A stretch of 64,000 nucleotides of DNA. Origin: Multifurca ochricompacta (Eukaryota > Basidiomycota > Agaricomycetes > Russulales > Russulaceae). Position 1 is the stretch's first letter; every line of letters starts with the position of its first letter. The notes under the pieces are model-generated. The model worked only from the letters and a program-made list of their open reading frames with translations, searched no databases and was not told where the DNA came from. The DNA lies in the NCBI GenBank assembly GCA_022496185.1, contig WTXG01000002.1, positions 310,001-374,000 on the forward strand. Direction: 5' to 3'. The position numbers and the translations under genes are program-made. Below, one piece after another: positions 35,430 to 46,735 of this stretch.

Positions 35430-35728
35430 TTGCTACGCTTTTGATGCCGACCTTGTGTTTTAGTGTTTGGGAGAAAAAAAAAACCCATGTTATTAACTGA
35501 GAGGCAGGTGAAAATCATGAGTACATGTACCATTATTGCTGGTGTGTTACGATACTCGCGGCATTGTCAGAGAGAGCAACGATACAAGATAAAGGAATGC
35601 GCATATCATATCAGTCCGGGTTGCTAGGGATCCAAGATGCAAGGCCAAGCAAAAAATGCAAAATGAGAACGAAAAAGAGTGAACAGAAGCCTGTAGGGAG
35701 GAGGGGTGGGGGGGGGGGGGGCACAGGG
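35430..35728. other. convergent 3' region with G14 tract
   Basis: About 300 bp between the HEI10-like stop and the stop of the minus-strand CUE gene. A run of 14 G lies at 35708-35721. No gene recognised. Confidence 0.45.
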
Positions 35729-38113
35729 TCAATCACGACGCACGGAACCATTGTTCGCATCTTCAATGTATTGCCCAATGGCAAGCATTTCTTGCCCCGC
35801 ACGACGCAGGTAACCTGCGAGGACTTCCTTATTCGCATCTGGGAGCAAGTCAGCCAGCCTCTCAACCTGGCGCGTGAATTCAGTGTTTGCTGACGTGTCG
35901 ACCTCAGGGGATGGGTTAGGCGATCTACCGAAGAAGGAAGGTCGCTTGAGGGTGTTGCTCCGGCGGCGTATGAGTGGTGAAGGTGAGATAGATTCGGAAG
36001 TTGGGGGAGAAGGTGCCAGCATGAGCGTTCGCGAGCGCTGCATACGATTCGGCAAGGCACGTGGCCCGCCCGGCACTGACGGGGCGCTAGTGATCTGCAC
36101 TGGCCGTGGATTCGGTGCCGCCGAGGTTTGCTTGCTAAGCCGCGGGTTTGGAGAAGGTTTATAGTTGTTGTTGTTGTTATTATTGTTCTCCTTCCTCGTG
36201 CTCGTGTTCCTTCCGAGAGAGGAGAAAAAGCCACCGGCAACCTTGGATCCTGCCGATAGTGGGGTAGCATATGACAATGGTGATCCCATCACTGTGGAGT
36301 GACGAAAATTGATGGCAGGCTGGACACTAGCGAGTGCAGGGTAAGGTAAAGCAGGTGGTGGGACATTCGGAGATGGAAGGGTATCAGTGTCACGCGGGGA
36401 CAAGTCCGTGGCGATGTAAGCATCCGCTCGCAGAGGAAACGTTACTTCAGACGATATAGACGCCCTTGAAGTGTGGCGAGGCCGTGGGACGAACGGTTTG
36501 TCCGAAGGGTGTGTTGGGGAGGCGTTAACTAATCGAGTTCTCGAATTTCCTGGAGAATTGGGGTACAAGGAAATAGATAATTGGTACAAGGCCCAGTGCA
36601 GAGTGAGAAAGACAGAAAGGAATTTCATAGCACACCTCTTTCTTTCATGGAAACGACCCAATCACCAAGTCCACAATCATACATGGCCAACTCATTGATC
36701 TTGTAGGCATATCCGATCGCTCTTTCCAGGGCCGTCCGTCTAGCGAGGACGTCTCTAAATCGCATGGCGTCTGGTGATCTAGCTCGGATACGGGGCCTGG
36801 GTGGTGATTCTGGAGACGGCGATCGAGTCAAAATACTCATCCTTGGAGATTTCGCAGAAGGCGTTTTCGGCAAAGATGAAAATCTCTTTAGGTTGGTCAA
36901 TACCCCCTTCTGTGGAAGTGATGAAGGATCATCTCCTGGCGGAAACTCCCTTATGCTCGGGTAAGAGTCGTTCGAGTCTTGAGGAAGATCAGGATGTGCA
37001 TCCTCGAAGGCATGCCGGCCACTCTCTGATGAAAGGCGACCGGAATCGTTTAAACTACTAACCCAGCTACGCTCTCGACGGAGCTCCGGGGGCGGGCTGT
37101 GCTCGGGCTGAGTTCATCATTAGCAGACCGCGTGGCAGTAGACGTGACTGAGTCCAGAGTGTTCTTCGGGAGATCGGGTAATTGATTCTTGGACGGGAGT
37201 TCCGCAACCAGTCTAATTGAGTTCTCGGGGAAAGATTGGTGCCTGTCTGCGGGGGTGACGAGGATGGTCGACGGGGGGAAAGCACCTTCTCTTGTATGAT
37301 TAATTCCAAGGTCAGAGCTGTTTGGTACAGGTTCTGGCCTGGAAATGACGAGGACGATCAGAAATTCTAAACAAGAACGAGTACGAGGGAAAGGCTGACT
37401 CGGGAGAGTATACAGAACCTTCAGATGATGATCCTGTGCTCACGGAGGGAGTGGTGCTGATCTGTATTTGATGGATGGAAGTAAGTGATGCCTTCGAAGC
37501 TAGCCTAACTGTGACGGAGGTTGGTGTTATAGACTCTCCTGCTCCTTTTTTGGAAGTCAATGGTGATGGCGAACGCAGGCGAGGCGGTCGTGGCGGAGGC
37601 GGTGCACTGAAATCAATATCAAACATAGCCCGGAGGAGGTGGGAGTGGGCCAGCTTTAGAGTGGACACCGGGCTGATAATATAGATACGAGGGAGGTGTT
37701 GTGGATATAGAGGTCGCATGAGATGAAGAAACGTGACCTTGCTCGGGAGTGTCAACGAGTGGGTGCCGAGGCGATGATGGGATGAGCGAGTGGGCCGAGT
37801 GTGCCTGAGTATGCGCTCCATGACCGTTCATAGATGGAGAAATACTGTGGACGGGTTCTACAACAGATGCAGACATGACTGTAGAACATACATGAGCAGA
37901 GTTGGACGATGTGCTTCTGTACAGTGCTGAAGAGTCCAAGTCACCGCAAGTCGTGTCAGAGGAGGTGGTGTAAAGTAGGTGTCTAGGCCTGAAGTCAGAT
38001 GAAGCGTCTGGTCGAGTGTTGCAAGCTCCTGTGGCAGCTCGCGACGCGTACCAACGATGCCAATGTTGTAGAACTTATGTAAGTGACGGTGCACCCGTTT
38101 CGCGACTTTTCCT
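35729..38113 (-). CDS. CUE-like domain protein, Ser/Pro-rich, unknown function
   Basis: Basidiomycete protein of unknown role. The C-terminus (about 35890-35729) reads EFTRQVERLADLLPDANKEV then LAGYLRRAGQEMLAIGQYIE, resembling a ubiquitin-binding CUE/UBA three-helix fold. Upstream is disordered and basic with an Asn8 run (36157-36180). Another exon (36900-36650) has RFRDVLARRTALERAIGYAY and INELAMYDCGLGDWVVSM, a second conserved block. Before that come SAPPPPRPPRLRSPSPLTS and acidic/Ser-rich linkers. The 5' limit is unclear: a strong pyrimidine tract and TTTCAG acceptor near 38113 leads into VHRHLHKFYNIGIVG and RRELPQELATLDQTLHLTS, so an exon 1 should lie upstream, but I could not place its ATG. 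An internal ATG at 37876 is the fallback start. Confidence 0.65.
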
Positions 38114-38497
38114 GAAACGAAGGGGAGGGGCAGGGGGAGAGGGAGAGGGAGAAGGAAGGGGGATATTTGAGATTGAGGGGGAGGGGAGATGGATGAAGAA
38201 GAAGAAGACGTGAGAGGTGAAAGGGAGAGGTCATGCAAAGAGAAAGAGAATAAGCTTGTGTCCGGCGGCGCGACAAGCGCTGAACACGCCAATTATGCGC
38301 CAGCACGAATTATTAACCCTCGGCCGGTCAACGGCAATGATGGTAATGGTAACGGCAACGACAATGACAACGACAACGACAACGACAACGTGGTTGCTGC
38401 GTTTGATGCCGACGGCATGTGTATGCATATATTGACCCACTTGAATCATCACTACACAGACTATCTGTACACAACACATATTCTTCTTCGCTCACCC
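38114..38497. repeat. low-complexity region: GGGAGA-rich tract and AACGAC hexamer repeat
   Basis: About 38120-38200 is a purine tract of GGGAGAGGGAGA type on the + strand, which reads as the pyrimidine tract before the CUE gene acceptor on the minus strand. At 38354-38391 a degenerate AACGACA/AACGAC repeat occurs. Exon 1 of the CUE gene may lie in this segment. Confidence 0.55.
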
Positions 38498-41216
38498 TCA
38501 CCAGTCCATTTTTCCAGAACCGCGCAGTGGGATCTTCTTACCCTTGTACCAAACCCATCTAGCCATGGCCACAACTCGCTGCGCCGTTGCTCAAACTTCT
38601 CCACCGCCTCTACCTTCTGAAAAGTGAGCGCGATATCATCCAACCCGTTCAGTAAACAATGTCTCCGGAAAGGATCGGTCGTGAACGGAATAGCAGGCTT
38701 CCCATTCGGTCGCCGCACTTCTTGCTTCTCCAAATCAACCTCAAGCTCCAAACCGGCTTCAGCATCCTCCGCGAGCGCCCTGCATTCCTCCTCTGACAGC
38801 GCAACAGGAAGCATGCCGTTCTGCATCGTATTGTTACGGAAAATATCCGCAAAACTTGGCGCAATGATGCAGCGGATTCCGAAATCGTTTCTGAGTTGTC
38901 ACTGCTAGTCAATACGCAGGCCAGAGGAAGGGCGTGAAGAATAGGGCTGCGGTCACTCACAAGCTCCACGGTGCATGCTCTCGGGAACTCCCACACCCAA
39001 AATTCTTCCCTGTGCAAACTAGGATTTTCGCTCGGTTGTACGGCGCGCGATTCAGCACAAAGTCGGTGTCCTGGCCCGTATGTGGGTCCTTTCGCAGTGT
39101 ATAGAAAAGCGCGTTGGCAAGACCGGAGCGCTTGAGCGTCTTGAGGAATTGTTTAGGGATAATCATATCTGTGTCGACGTTTTCCATATGTAGAGGCGCG
39201 GCGATGCCAGACACAGTAGTGAATCTCGCAACTCCAGATGACGTTTCTGTAGGTGGTAGTTCCCTTAATGACGCCTGGTTGTGAGCGGGCTTTTCTGGCT
39301 CCGGTGGTGCCAACACTGGATCGGTCAAGAAGTCGAATACACTGGCGACCTTCAACTTATCACCGGAACTGAGGTCCAGGCCAAGAAACTTGCGCACGTC
39401 CGTTAGCCTACCTTTCATGGCTGCAGCGGCGGCCATAGCAGGGCTGACAAGGTGTGTACGACCGCCCGCACCCTGGCGACCTTCAAAGTTACGATTGCTG
39501 GTGCTAGCACACCGCTCTCCGGGCGAGAGCTGGTCGGGGTTCATGCCTAGACACATAGAACAGCCCGCCTCACGCCAGTCAAAGCCGGCCCGCTTGAAAA
39601 TGACATCGAGGCCCTCAACTTCCGCATGCTGCTTGATAAGGCCAGAGCCGGGAACAACCATCGCCTGGACGTTCGGCGCAACTTTTGCTTCTGGTCCTGC
39701 AGCTAGAACAATCTTAGCTGCGGACCGCAGGTCCTCGATGCGACTATTTGTGCAAGAACCGATGAAGACCTTGTCTAGCACAATGTCCTCTATACGCGTG
39801 TTCGGGGTGAGCCCCATGTACTTCAACGAACGTTCGACAGAGGAGCGTCTGACAGGGTCGGCAATCAAGGCGGGGTCCGGAACCACACCGGTGATAGGGA
39901 CTACATCTTGAGGAGAAGTTCCCCATGTAACTGTAGGGATGATATCTTCAGCACGAATGTTGACCTCCACGTCGAAGTATGCTCCCTCATCTGAGTGTAA
40001 GGTTTTCCAATAGGCAAGAGAGCGGTCCCAAACTTCGCCTTTCGGAGCCAGAGGCCGATTACGGAGGTAGTTAAAAGTAACTTCGTCAGGGGCAATCATG
40101 CCCGCACGAGCGCCGGCTTCGATGCTCATGTTACAGACGCTCATGCGCGCCTCCATACTGAACCCGCGGAAGACAGAGCCACCATACTCAATAACGCAAC
40201 CCGTGCCCCCGGCAGTGCCAATAATACCGATGATATAAAGGATTACGTCCTTGGAGGTGACGCCCTCGTGTAGCTCGCCATCGACGATGATGCGCATATT
40301 CTTCGCCTTTTTTTGCAGCAGGGTCTGGGTGGCGAGGACATGCTCGACTTCGGAAGTCCCGATTCCGAACGCGAGGGAGCCAAATGCCCCATGGGCTGTG
40401 GGGAACAGGAACGAGGATTAAAGATAGGGCTGGATGGCTTCCAATGTGTTCGCTTACTTGACGTGTGCGAATCACCACAGACGCAGGTAATACCGGGGAG
40501 CTGATTGAAGATAAGCCCAATTTCAAAGGGAGAGTCTCGTTATTACACACCGTGAAGCCCTGTTCGGGTCCAATGATGTGCACGATACCTGAAATGAGCG
40601 TCAGAACCTCCACAACGAATGAGCGCAAATGGGCCGCACATACCTTGACGTCTATCTGTCATACCGAAATAGGTAAGGCCGAATTCCTTGACATTATCCT
40701 CCAGAGCTATGCACTGAGCACGAGAATCAGGCTCTTTGATAAACGCCTGAATGGAGGAGAATTTTTTTCTCGACTCGGTTCTGACGATCGATGAGGACTA
40801 GAACTATTATGTCGTAGGGAGAACGCACGGAACATTGTGGTCAACAGTTGCAAGAGTACAATCAGGACGGCGCACAGGTCGCTAGCATTCCTCCTGATTT
40901 CCAAAAATTTCAATCGTGATAAGATGACATTCGATATGTGAGGGGTGGACTCACAATCCTTCAAACGCCTGGGGACTTGTGACCTCGTGCACGAGATGCC
41001 TAGAGCGAATATGACGACGCGTCCGACATGGACGGCTCATAATGAGACTATACCCACCGATCAATATAAATCAGTGCGAGTCCATCGTCCTGTATGTCAC
41101 TTGGAGAAGAAGGTCAGCATCAAGTTGGATATTGTCACCGAGGGGGTCACGTACATGACATGATCGTCCCAAATTTTGTCATAAAGAGTACGGGGCTGTG
41201 AGACTTGGCCAGACAT
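38498..41216 (-). CDS. LEU1: 3-isopropylmalate dehydratase (fused large and small subunits)
   Basis: Iron-sulphur isomerase of leucine synthesis, 2- to 3-isopropylmalate. The ATG at 41216 gives [20 protein letters not shown]. The aconitase-like large domain continues [14 protein letters not shown], then a 446-codon exon from about 40297 with [39 protein letters not shown] and [19 protein letters not shown], the cluster cysteines. The linker has [14 protein letters not shown]. The small (swivel) domain has [20 protein letters not shown] and [17 protein letters not shown], then after an intron [14 protein letters not shown] and WPWLDG. The conserved end [16 protein letters not shown] sits one frame off, reached only if one base is missing near 38551-38556; without it the frame runs to 38461. 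Otherwise intact. It is divergent from RPL29. Confidence 0.94.
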
Positions 41217-41522
41217 GTTTCACGAGGGCAAAGGGTGATGTTTGAAGAGAAGAGAACGATTTGACGATGCGGGTTTTATATACTTTGGAACATTTAATAA
41301 AGCAGCTCACTTTAGCCTTGAATTGTCGGCGTTTCGGTTTCGGCCGAAAACCAATCGGTTCGGTGTTAATTCGGCCATCGATCATTCTGAATCGGATCGG
41401 TCCGAATTACCGTGAGAATTTAATTAAAACTATACAGTTCTTCAGCCACGTGAGTGAGAGGAGAGGTGGAGAAAGACAACAAACACACAGTGTTTAACAC
41501 AAAACGTCAACGCTAATTACTG
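41217..41522. promoter_or_regulatory. bidirectional promoter LEU1/RPL29 with CGG cluster and palindrome
   Basis: 306 bp between divergent starts. A perfect 12-bp palindrome TTTCGGCCGAAA lies at 41338-41349 inside a run of repeated TCGG/TTCGG words (about 41325-41410). A CACGTG box is at 41447-41452. CGG triplets are the half-sites of Zn2Cys6 regulators, such as Leu3 in yeast LEU promoters, but the classic CCGGNNCCGG was not found. Regulatory meaning is inferred. Confidence 0.6.
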
Positions 41523-41940
41523 ATGGCCAAATCCAAAAAGTGCGCATAAGTGAAGTCAAAATATTTTAGATTTGAAACCTTACATCAATCCAATCATTCA
41601 GTCATACAAATCACAATCAGAGCAAAAAGGCTCATCGCAATGGTATTAAAAAGCCAAAGTCTGCTGGTCGCACACGCTCTTTAAAGGGTGTAAGTTTCAG
41701 TTCCTAGGCGACCTTTCTAATGATGCTCAATCTCTTCTTCCGCATTAGGTGGATCCCAAGGTACGGTACAATTCTCAGGCTCATTTCTTCCTTAGTCTTG
41801 CGTTACTCAATTCTCCCAGTTCCGACGCAATGCTTTGTACGCCCTCATCGGTTCGGTGAGTTCCACTGGTGACGCCGTCGAATTCTTCCCTAAATCTTCT
41901 CTAGCGCACGGCGCGGGCGGAGCAGAAGGCCGCTTCATGA
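41523..41940 (+). CDS. RPL29: 60S ribosomal protein L29 (eL29)
   Basis: Small basic protein of the large ribosomal subunit. Five exons, read directly: ATGGCCAAATCCAAAAA at 41523-41539; then THTNHNQSKKAHRNGIKKP-type sequence from about 41598; a 12-nt exon encoding VDPK near 41750; FRRNALYALIGS; and RTARAEQKAAS, stop at 41938-41940. Joined, it reads MAKSKNHTNHNQSKKAHRNG and on, the eL29 signature with GVDPKFRRN. Length about 65 residues, normal for fungal L29. Four GT-AG introns within 420 bp, which is typical of ribosomal protein genes. No long open frame marks it, so it is easily missed. Confidence 0.93.
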
Positions 41941-42272
41941 TTTGTTTCGGGCTGTACGGTTTTCGTTGGAGATTTCCAGTTCATGATCACTCTTTTGTCT
42001 GTATCACAACCTCGTCACGCATACGTGTTATGCCTAGGCAACCATGCAAACAAAAATCATTCAAAAACACTCACAAATCCCACCTACCTGCTGCCGCACT
42101 TAATTGTTCTCGACTAAATCCTTTCGGCATTAAAACAGTGCAACGCTCGCTCGTATACACGATGGCTATCAAAGTGTCATCATCCGCCTTCAGTAGTCGA
42201 CTCTCGGAGGCCTCTATTTAATGCAGCATTCCTCTCCAGCGTTGCGCGTAGCCGTAATGCCTGAAATACTCG
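41941..42272. other. convergent 3' region RPL29/TFIIIC, no gene seen
   Basis: 332 bp between two stop codons. Open frames present lack recognisable motifs. Probably the two 3' UTRs. Confidence 0.4.
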
Positions 42273-44409
42273 TCAGAAGCGAGTGAAAATAATTGGCGCA
42301 AGACGTGCTGCTGCATCCTCCACTGGCATAGCCCCCTTTGCCATGTTGTGTTTACCTGGCCGCGGTCTTCTTGCAAATGGCCGAATAACCCTCGTACCGT
42401 CTTGCTGCTCGAGAAGTTTGAGACATTCCTCGTCCGTTGCTACGTATCCTTCAAGCAGTGCAAAGAACTTATGTCGCAGCACGGTCTTGATGCGCTCCAA
42501 TGCACGGCTAGTAAACCAGCCATCGCGTTCCTGGGCGAAATTTAGCGGAATTTAGCCTGAAACAAGAATAAGTTGATCCGTGCTTACATTGCAGCTTTCG
42601 CGTGTATCTTCCTCGTCGTCGATCATTCGTTTGAGCATGGGGTCCGTGATATCGCATAACTGAAAGGCAGCCGTCTCCGAAGAGAGTGTGACACCGTCGA
42701 AAATGTGCGATCTGTTGTGCCAGAATTTAGCAGCATGTCGACTCGACTCGCCGCACGAATGACCTTCTATCCTCACGGCCTTGATCGGCCAACGAGCGGT
42801 TCATGGAAGCGACAGAAGTGCGACTTTCCTGCCTCCGCGACACCACAGAAGCGCGACCGATAGGGTGATTGAGGTTTCGAAAATACAGCTTTTGATAACT
42901 TGGCTTCTAAGTCAACAAGGTGAAACGTCAGAGCCGCACGTGCTGACAATCTTGCCTGAGGATCCTGCCGTGGGTCGTAGCCAAATCGGACCATGGTATC
43001 TCTCCAAGGACCATCTCCAAAGACATAGCAGGCTAGTGGTAAAATGATTTTTGAGCTTATAATTGCACAGGTAAGATAGGTGAATAAATTGATTACAGAG
43101 AGAACTGTTGCGTACTTATAAATCTCTCGCGCTTGCGCAGGGGTAAATTGGTTGAGTAGTGCGTTGCGGGTCCACACTGGCCGACTACTAAAAAGCTGGA
43201 GATGTCATCATAATGTTAGCTGGGTGGCATATTGAGACGACAAAACATACCTCTTCCAACCGTTGAAAGATGGCTTGGTCGTACTGGTTGCGCATGTCTT
43301 CAATGTTCGAAGGAGGTTTGGTTGGGACCTTTATATCACAACCGTCAAGGGGTGGGAATGCGTCCACCAAGAAGAAGACATGTATTCACCCCTTTCTCAG
43401 CGAAGGAGATCGACGTTGGCCCGAAGCCTTTCCAGCGCGCCTTGTTGATAAGTCTCTTCTTCTCCTCTCCTGTCTTCTCATCCACGACAGTGGTAGTGAC
43501 GGACATTGGGTTCGCTTTGAAACTGAACCGAGCCAAGTGAAAATTATTAATGCGGATGTAGACGTCGGCCAGGTAATGGCACACACTTGTAGTTCTGCGG
43601 TATGCCTTGTCGACTGAATATAGGAGGCGGTAAAAGGCGAAGATTGCTTCGTTGTGCCGATTGCTGAGGTTCGGGATGCGACCGCCCGACTAACTGGGGA
43701 TCAATGTCAACGTCCATGGAAGAAGGATCCCCAATCGTATAATCCTCCTTCTCCTGTGGAAAACGGTACTCCCGAATACTTTCCACTGAATAATGGCATA
43801 TGGCAGGTTGAGCCGAGCACGATGGAGAAAAGTCATGGGACACATACCGTCCAGAGCGGTCATCGCTCTACGAAGTTTGGAAAGTGGATCGTCATGAGGA
43901 GGTTGATACTGAAAATCAGCCATACCTTGATCCGAGAGTCTTTCAGCCCGCCATGCCTGCCGTTAAGGTTCCGAGAGAAGTAATTACTCACTGCGAAATC
44001 TGGCCGTCTTTGGAATCACACCAACGGCAGCTGCAGTGTATTCCCCTACAACCTCCTTCTGCGATTCATCGTTGGTGGGGGGGCGCTTCAGCTTCCTCTT
44101 CACCACTTTCAGTAAAATATTATTAGTCGAGACAAGATCGCCAGGGAGAGGGTGTGAGAACGGGTTATCAGGTCTGAGGTTAAGTTCTAATAAAGAATCT
44201 TCCTTTGGTGCGTTTCGCCTGAACGCTCTGTCTATGGATGATTGACCGCCCAGCGAGTGGACCGCCTTGCTAACGGATTCAGGCTGAACATATCCAGGAT
44301 ACTCTATAGAGTAGAAGTGGGCTGTTGGAAGCTCGTGAGCTGGTGCACTTTTGTGTGATCGCGACTCTGTTGATGAGGACGCTTCAGCTGCGTTGTTTGG
44401 CCCTTCCAT
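42273..44409 (-). CDS. TFC1: TFIIIC subunit, tau95/Tfc1/GTF3C5-like
   Basis: RNA polymerase III factor subunit that binds the A box of tRNA genes. The ATG at 44409 leads to AHFYSIEYPGYVQPESVSKA and LELNLRPDNPFSHPLPGD, the conserved tau95 N-terminus that pairs with the Tfc7-like subunit. Then FQYQPPHDDPLSKLRRAM, PPPIFSRQGIPQNYK, and KKRLINKARWKGFGPTSISF. Next IRNQYDQAIFQRLEE-type helix, SRPVWTRNALLNQF, and YVFGDGPWRDTMVRFGYDPR, the DNA-binding core. The C-terminus has FQLCDITDPMLKRMIDD and WFTSRALERIKTVLRHKF. About eight introns. Length near 600 residues is usual for fungal orthologues. I am confident of the family, less of every splice site. Confidence 0.88.
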
Positions 44410-45053
44410 TGGGAGTACGAGTGCTACACACTATTATCATAAAAAGATTAAACCCCCCCCCCCTCTGACGTAATACCATTGCCACAGGCTCATAACAGTA
44501 GCCATGCTCATGAATGAACGGCTCTGATGTCACTGTTCCTCCGCCAGAGCACGTACATTAAAGACACGCCATAATTGACCTCCTTCGAATAAGCCCGATA
44601 TGCTAGTTGGCTCCTCCTTGATTGGGTCCTGAATGATTGGCTCGCCTTGAGCGACTGCTCATTTCATCGAAAACACGGGCCTGGGAGCGAAGAGCAAATG
44701 ACTCAAACTCCGGTACAGCTGGCTCATCCGCCTCGATTCTTATACACTTGGAAAAATACTCTTTTTGGGATACGGCCGGTGGCCTCACGCTTGAGTCCTG
44801 GTCGGTAGCTTAGACTATGACTTGGAGAAGGATGTTCAGCCGCCACCTGTACGGCCAGCAGCATATAGACTCATGACACGGCCGCGATCATATATCCCTC
44901 CAGACCCCGGGGCACTCTCTTGGATGCACGGACTCTCCTCCGGTCTGTGGCACCCACGTCAAATTTTGAGGGAGGTTGTTTGAAAAAAAAAAAGAGGGAG
45001 ACTATGCATTATGCCTTATGTGATTCACCAAACAATGGGAGCAATCGCATGGG
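44410..45053. other. intergenic region with C11 tract and unassigned minus-strand open frame
   Basis: A C11 run lies at 44453-44463. On the minus strand an open frame at 44788-44603 ends in VFDEMSSRSRRANHSGPNQG and looks protein-like (IRIEADEPAVPEFESFALRS), so it may be the last exon of a small gene whose upstream exons lie before 44950. I could not link it to a start or a family. A T11 run on the minus strand lies near 44984. Confidence 0.35.
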
Positions 45054-45608
45054 CTACGAGTCATCTTTCTTTTGTGGCTTTCCTTGTGTTAAACCCATAA
45101 TTTCCTGCAATGCGTCCTACGGGAGACAAATGTGAGCACCGTGCGTCACGGCCATGAAAAAAATTCCATACGTCAGAATTTAACTTTAAGCCAGCCGCAT
45201 TAAGCTCCTCCATTACTCGCTTGACCACCCTCACAAATCTCCGATTTGTTACGAGTTTAAACATCTGATATTGTGAAGGTGGTGTCGTGGAATTGATGTC
45301 AAGACCTTTAAGAAAAGGAGGTGTTGGTGACATAAGACACCAGGGGAAGGTAACGGTAACAAACCCATCTCCTTGGTCAAGGAATACAAGTCCGAGAGTG
45401 CCTTGAGCGCATCTGGTTTATCCGCGAGCTTCTGGAAAAGTGGTGTATGCTTTATGGCGTTGATAAAATCGTCAGGGACCTCTGCGGCGCGTCGTCTGGA
45501 TGTGGTCGAGAAAGTGCGAGGGGTAGAAAGGCGCACAGGTAGACGTGGATATGTCCTTGACACGGCGAAGCTTCTAAGAGCAGACCGCAGAGTAAATGTC
45601 AGTAGCAT
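45054..45608 (-). CDS. small mitochondrial-targeted protein, unknown function
   Basis: About 130-residue protein. The ATG at 45608 opens MLLTFTLRSALRSFAVSRTY, then PRLPVRLSTPRTFSTTSRRR; Arg/Ser/Thr-rich without acids, a classic matrix presequence. The mature part begins DDFINAIKHTPLFQKLADKP and ALKALSDLYSLTKEMG. After an intron (about 45300-45363) comes GLDINSTTPPSQYQMFKLVT and FVRVVKRVMEELNAAGLKLN. A last exon reads DALQEIMGLTQGKPQKKDD with its stop at 45054-45056. All helical and compact. No enzyme motif; I recall similar short basidiomycete mitochondrial proteins but no named family. Three exons, clean junctions. Confidence 0.75.
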
Positions 45609-45752
45609 GTTGTGTTATTGTTGCGAAGCGCTGTCCACCATACCACACCCATCGGTAGACCGGACCGTGGTAGTATTAGTAGTCCAGTCTAGTCTACTAG
45701 ACCTTCGTCCCCCGTCCTCGTCCTCGTCCTCACCGTCGGGCACCTTGCACTA

Positions 45753-46707
45753 ATGGAAGACGATTATTATTCAATAGATTCCATTCTTGCGGAGAATCAG
45801 GTACTTCTTTCTTTACATGTGCATGTGTGCATTTGTATGTCTCCCATCACTTCACAGAAAATACAATGCACGTTCAAGGTCGACATCCCTGATATGGGCC
45901 ATCTCGATGGTGGCCATGAGCGAGACGTACGCATACCCAGTCTCACGTAACTCTTTCTCTCTCACCTCCTTGCCCGTGGAAGATCAAAGCCCAAAGCAAG
46001 GTTCAATTACCACTCTGGCTCGCCTTCATCATCATATACTCGTGAGCAAACGCGTGCTAAAACAGGAAAGAAACAAAAAAAAAAGGGGGGGGGGGGATGT
46101 TCATCCAACTTCTTTGCAGGGACTATGCGGATTTTACCATCCCACCGCCCTTCAGCTTGCGCGTGCGAAAGGCACTCAATGCTGAGGCCAAGAGTGTCAA
46201 GCTCTCAGCATTGGTAGGGGCAGGTGGTCTTTGGTATGGATTTGGGAAGATTATCATGCGGCTGTGAGCCTCGATCGAACTGGCACGGATACCCTCGTTT
46301 CCTTCTCTCATCTTTCCTACAGCCTTGACGATGCGCCAGCCAGCGAAATGTCCGAATTGCTCACCAAGGTGCGTTTGGTTATAATCCCGACCCGGGATAA
46401 AGCGAGCCTCCAATCGTAACTTTTTTTTTTTTTTTGGTAGACATTTCAAAGTCGTCTAGTCGAAGTCATTGACCAGGCGCAGCATTTTGCCGCTCTCGGC
46501 CCTGCGGGAGGGGGTGGTCAGTCTGGTGATGCTGCGCTGATGTTTAGGGAGGGCCTCGAGGTAACTGAGAGAGAGCGTGAGTCTCGATTAGGACTACCCC
46601 TAGGCCGGTATATTGAATTGAATCCCACAAAAGTATTTTTACTCGCACAGGAGAGTGCAAAGAAGATCAAGCAGTGGTACGGATCTACGGATAGACTAAG
46701 AAGATGA
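45753..46707 (+). CDS. PSF3: GINS complex subunit Psf3
   Basis: Subunit of the GINS tetramer, part of the CMG replicative helicase. The ATG at 45753 gives MEDDYYSIDSILAENQ, joined over an intron to KIQCTFKVDIPDMGHLDGGH, the Psf3 B-domain start. After further introns come DYADFTIPPPF-type sequence (about 46120-46150), then VRKALNAEAKSVKLSALVGA and GGLWYGFGKIIMRL. The A domain follows with SLDDAPASEMSELLTK and SRLVEVIDQAQHFAAL. The end is ESAKKIKQWYGSTDRLRR with its stop at 46705-46707. Length, about 200 residues, is normal. One intron holds a G12 run (46085-46096) and another a T15 run near 46421-46435. It converges on PKR1 with 28 bp between stop codons. Confidence 0.92.
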
Positions 46708-46735
46708 CAAGGCAGATACAGAAAGGTTGGGGTTA

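Noticed and set aside
41835..42221. 128-codon open frame overlapping the RPL29 end
   Set aside because: Its first codons are the RPL29 exon FRRNALYALIGS read through its intron; the rest is 3' sequence without motifs.
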